DNA of 6,039 bases from Deltaproteobacteria bacterium. Its GTDB lineage: Bacteria > Desulfobacterota > SM23-61. This document shows, piece after piece, positions 4,629 through 6,039 of the stretch. The position numbers and the translations under genes are program-made. Each line of letters opens with the position of its first letter. Position 1 is the first letter of the stretch. The DNA lies in the NCBI GenBank assembly GCA_029857975.1, contig JAOUFX010000217.1, forward strand, positions 1 to 6,039, in the 5' to 3' direction. The notes below the pieces were generated by a model. That model was not told the origin of the DNA and made no database searches. It saw nothing but the letters and a program-made list of their open reading frames with translations.

Positions 4629-5138
4629 CTAAGCGCCAAAAATAATTCCCTGCCAAAGCTTTCCCGGGAGGATGGAAGAAAAAACGTAGGTGACTGCGGT
4701 GAGAACTATGGAAACGATGATCGCGGTGGATACTTTTCTGGATGGGAAATAGGTAAAAACAAAACCAAACACCAAGGCGGCTATCAGGAAGCCCAAGACA
4801 TAGACCATCCCCAGGAGGACAAAGGTAGAAAGGATAAAGCCGATTACTCGCAGCGGTTTTCCTGCTTCCGGAGAGGAGTGGCTTCCGGCGCCGGGCATTT
4901 CCATCTTAATGATGCGCACCTCATCCAATCTTTTCAGGGCCGAAGAATCGGTTAAGAATAAAAGTAGCTTTATGATCGCAAAGATGGAGGTTAAGGTCAT
5001 AAAGATGAATGGCACGGCAGCCGCCGTGAAGCGAAGCTTGGACAACTCCAGGTACAAAATGGCCATGAAAACCAACAGGAAGAGGCAAAAAGCGAGTCCC
5101 AGCTTGTTTTTCGCGATATTCTGCTGTAACTTTTTCAT
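4629..5138 (-). CDS. tctB: TctB, small membrane subunit of a tripartite tricarboxylate transporter
   Basis: The 169-residue product is a small integral membrane protein with the TctB arrangement. Helix 1 is at about 12-30 (LGLAFCLFLLVFMAILYLE) and helix 2 at 40-62. A polar loop (63-96, rich in Asp, Glu, Lys and Pro) follows, then a hydrophobic run at 98-130 and a last helix at 135-157. The C-terminal LPGKLWQGIIFGA ending is characteristic of the family. In TTT systems TctB pairs with the large TctA channel subunit, and a periplasmic binding protein brings in a carboxylate such as citrate. TctA lies just upstream, 15 bp away, so the two are co-transcribed. A modest ribosome site GGAAG lies ahead of the ATG. 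The substrate cannot be told from the sequence. Confidence 0.88.
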   Translation of the reverse strand: MKKLQQNIAKNKLGLAFCLFLLVFMAILYLELSKLRFTAAAVPFIFMTLTSIFAIIKLLLFLTDSSALKRLDEVRIIKMEMPGAGSHSSPEAGKPLRVIGFILSTFVLLGMVYVLGFLIAALVFGFVFTYFPSRKVSTAIIVSIVLTAVTYVFSSILPGKLWQGIIFGA

Positions 5139-5153
5139 TCTTCCATTTGCCCT

Positions 5154-6039
5154 TTAAATCTCATTTTTGGCTTTTTGTCTTCCTCGAAGGAGAGGAAGAA
5201 TAACGCTGAGTACAATCAAGATGACCAGAATGATGGATATGGGAGAAAAGAAATAGGATGTTTCTCCCAAAGAAATTTCCTGGGTCAGGATGAAGTTGTG
5301 TTCCACAATATCCCCGAGGATAAGAGGAAGGATAAGAAGGATCGGGGATCCCTTGAGCTTAACGGTTATATATCCCAGTACCCCGAAAATCAACATCACC
5401 AGGACGTCTAAGATTTCATAGCGGACGAAATAGGTAGCGATAAAAGCCAGGATCAAGATCGAGACACATAGGATATTGACGTTGATTTCCAGTATCCTGG
5501 AAAAATACCCCCCCAAATAGACTACGGCCAGACAAGAAAGCATGAACGCCACGGCCAGGGTGAGGGTAATCATAATGACAACATCCATATGATCCCTCAG
5601 CACAAAGGGTCCCGGTACGATGCCGTGCAAGGTCATGGCCCCTAAGAAGACGGCCATCGTCCCACTTCCCGGGATGCCCAGGGCCAGGGTGGGTACTAAT
5701 TGTCCTACGTCCTTGGCATTGTTCGCCGTTTCCGGGCCAATGACGCCCCGGACATCGCCCTTACCGAAATTTCCGGGGTCCTTGGCCATCTGGACGGCCT
5801 GGCCATAAGCCAGGTAATTGGCCACGGTGCCTCCTATCCCCGGAATAACGCCGATGATAAACCCCAAAATCGTAGATCTCAAAATAAGCAGCTTATTCCT
5901 CAGCAAGTGACCAACAGCCTTGCGCCGTGAGCCCTTTACCTGGATCTTTTCGCTCACAATCCCCTTTTGTTGGGTATAAAGCTTTATAACCTCAGAAATG
6001 GCGAAGGCCCCCACGAGGGCGGGGATCAATTCAATGCCG
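5154..6039 (-). CDS. tctA: TctA, large membrane subunit of the transporter (C-terminal part)
   Basis: The frame runs off the right edge of the window, and 294 residues of the C-terminal portion of TctA are present (family length about 500). The TTG at 6029 is internal: the frame continues upstream as GIELIPALVGAFAISEV, a family-typical stretch. Numbering from that TTG, strong TctA motifs are GVIPGIGGTVANYLAYGQAV (60-79) and the block GVIGPETANNAKDVG...LALGIPGSGTMAVFLGA (95-131), the conserved second copy of the glycine-rich transport motif. Several further hydrophobic helices follow to the charged tail RGRQKAKNEI. The protein imports small carboxylates using the ion gradient, with TctB and a periplasmic TctC. 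TctB follows in the same operon. The rest of tctA, and perhaps tctC, should lie beyond position 6039. Confidence 0.92.
   Translation of the reverse strand, partial: GIELIPALVGAFAISEVIKLYTQQKGIVSEKIQVKGSRRKAVGHLLRNKLLILRSTILGFIIGVIPGIGGTVANYLAYGQAVQMAKDPGNFGKGDVRGVIGPETANNAKDVGQLVPTLALGIPGSGTMAVFLGAMTLHGIVPGPFVLRDHMDVVIMITLTLAVAFMLSCLAVVYLGGYFSRILEINVNILCVSILILAFIATYFVRYEILDVLVMLIFGVLGYITVKLKGSPILLILPLILGDIVEHNFILTQEISLGETSYFFSPISIILVILIVLSVILPLLRGRQKAKNEI

Noticed and set aside
4158..5157. Plus-strand open frames across the DUF362/tctB region
   Set aside because: They are shadows of minus-strand genes with clear families, and their products are low-complexity and polar.
1..6039. CRISPR array, tRNA or rRNA
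   Set aside because: No regularly spaced repeats, cloverleaf or rRNA-like sequence was seen on either strand.

Overview
The window looks like a piece of an uncultured, probably anaerobic Gram-negative bacterium, most plausibly from the Desulfobacterota (old Deltaproteobacteria). This is inferred from the mixture seen: a tripartite tricarboxylate transporter (TctA/TctB) operon, a DUF362 protein, a stand-alone acyl-CoA isomerase, and a REP-associated tyrosine transposase (RAYT) of the 'MARAKRHYIPGYIWHITHRCHKREF' style. No rRNA, tRNA or CRISPR array is present, so the taxonomy is a guess.

Layout, left to right. Bases 1-318 (+) are the 3' end of a metallo-beta-lactamase-fold hydrolase. Bases 319-843 hold no intact gene. 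They contain an AT-rich stretch with a good sigma70-type promoter, then a run of four closely packed stem-loops (503-635), a short coding-like scrap (649-759), and a fragment resembling the 3' end of a RAYT gene (794-827). An intact RAYT gene follows (844-1638, +). It is bracketed by an exact 13-bp inverted repeat at 728-740 and 1653-1665, which may mark the mobile unit. Next come a crotonase-superfamily gene (1752-2447, +), best read as a delta3,delta2-enoyl-CoA isomerase-like enzyme, and a very AT-rich unidentified ORF (2474-2752, +). After a 240-bp regulatory gap comes a diiron alternative oxidase (2993-3688, +).

The right half is one minus-strand operon running leftward from the window edge: tctA (partial), tctB, then a DUF362 gene. 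The DUF362 gene is split by a single-base frameshift in an A-tract (T-run 4395-4398 on the + strand). TctA and TctB are the membrane subunits of a carboxylate uptake system whose periplasmic binding protein (TctC) is not in this window. DUF362 would be co-transcribed with them. The AOX and DUF362 genes converge with only 10 bp between them and no visible terminator.

The left half (MBL end, RAYT zone, AT-rich ORF) looks like accessory DNA that has been rearranged. I see no clear new multi-gene system. The best leads are the promoter-led stem-loop cluster beside the RAYT, the decayed second RAYT copy, an O2-consuming quinol oxidase with symmetric sites upstream in what looks like an anaerobe, and the frameshifted DUF362.
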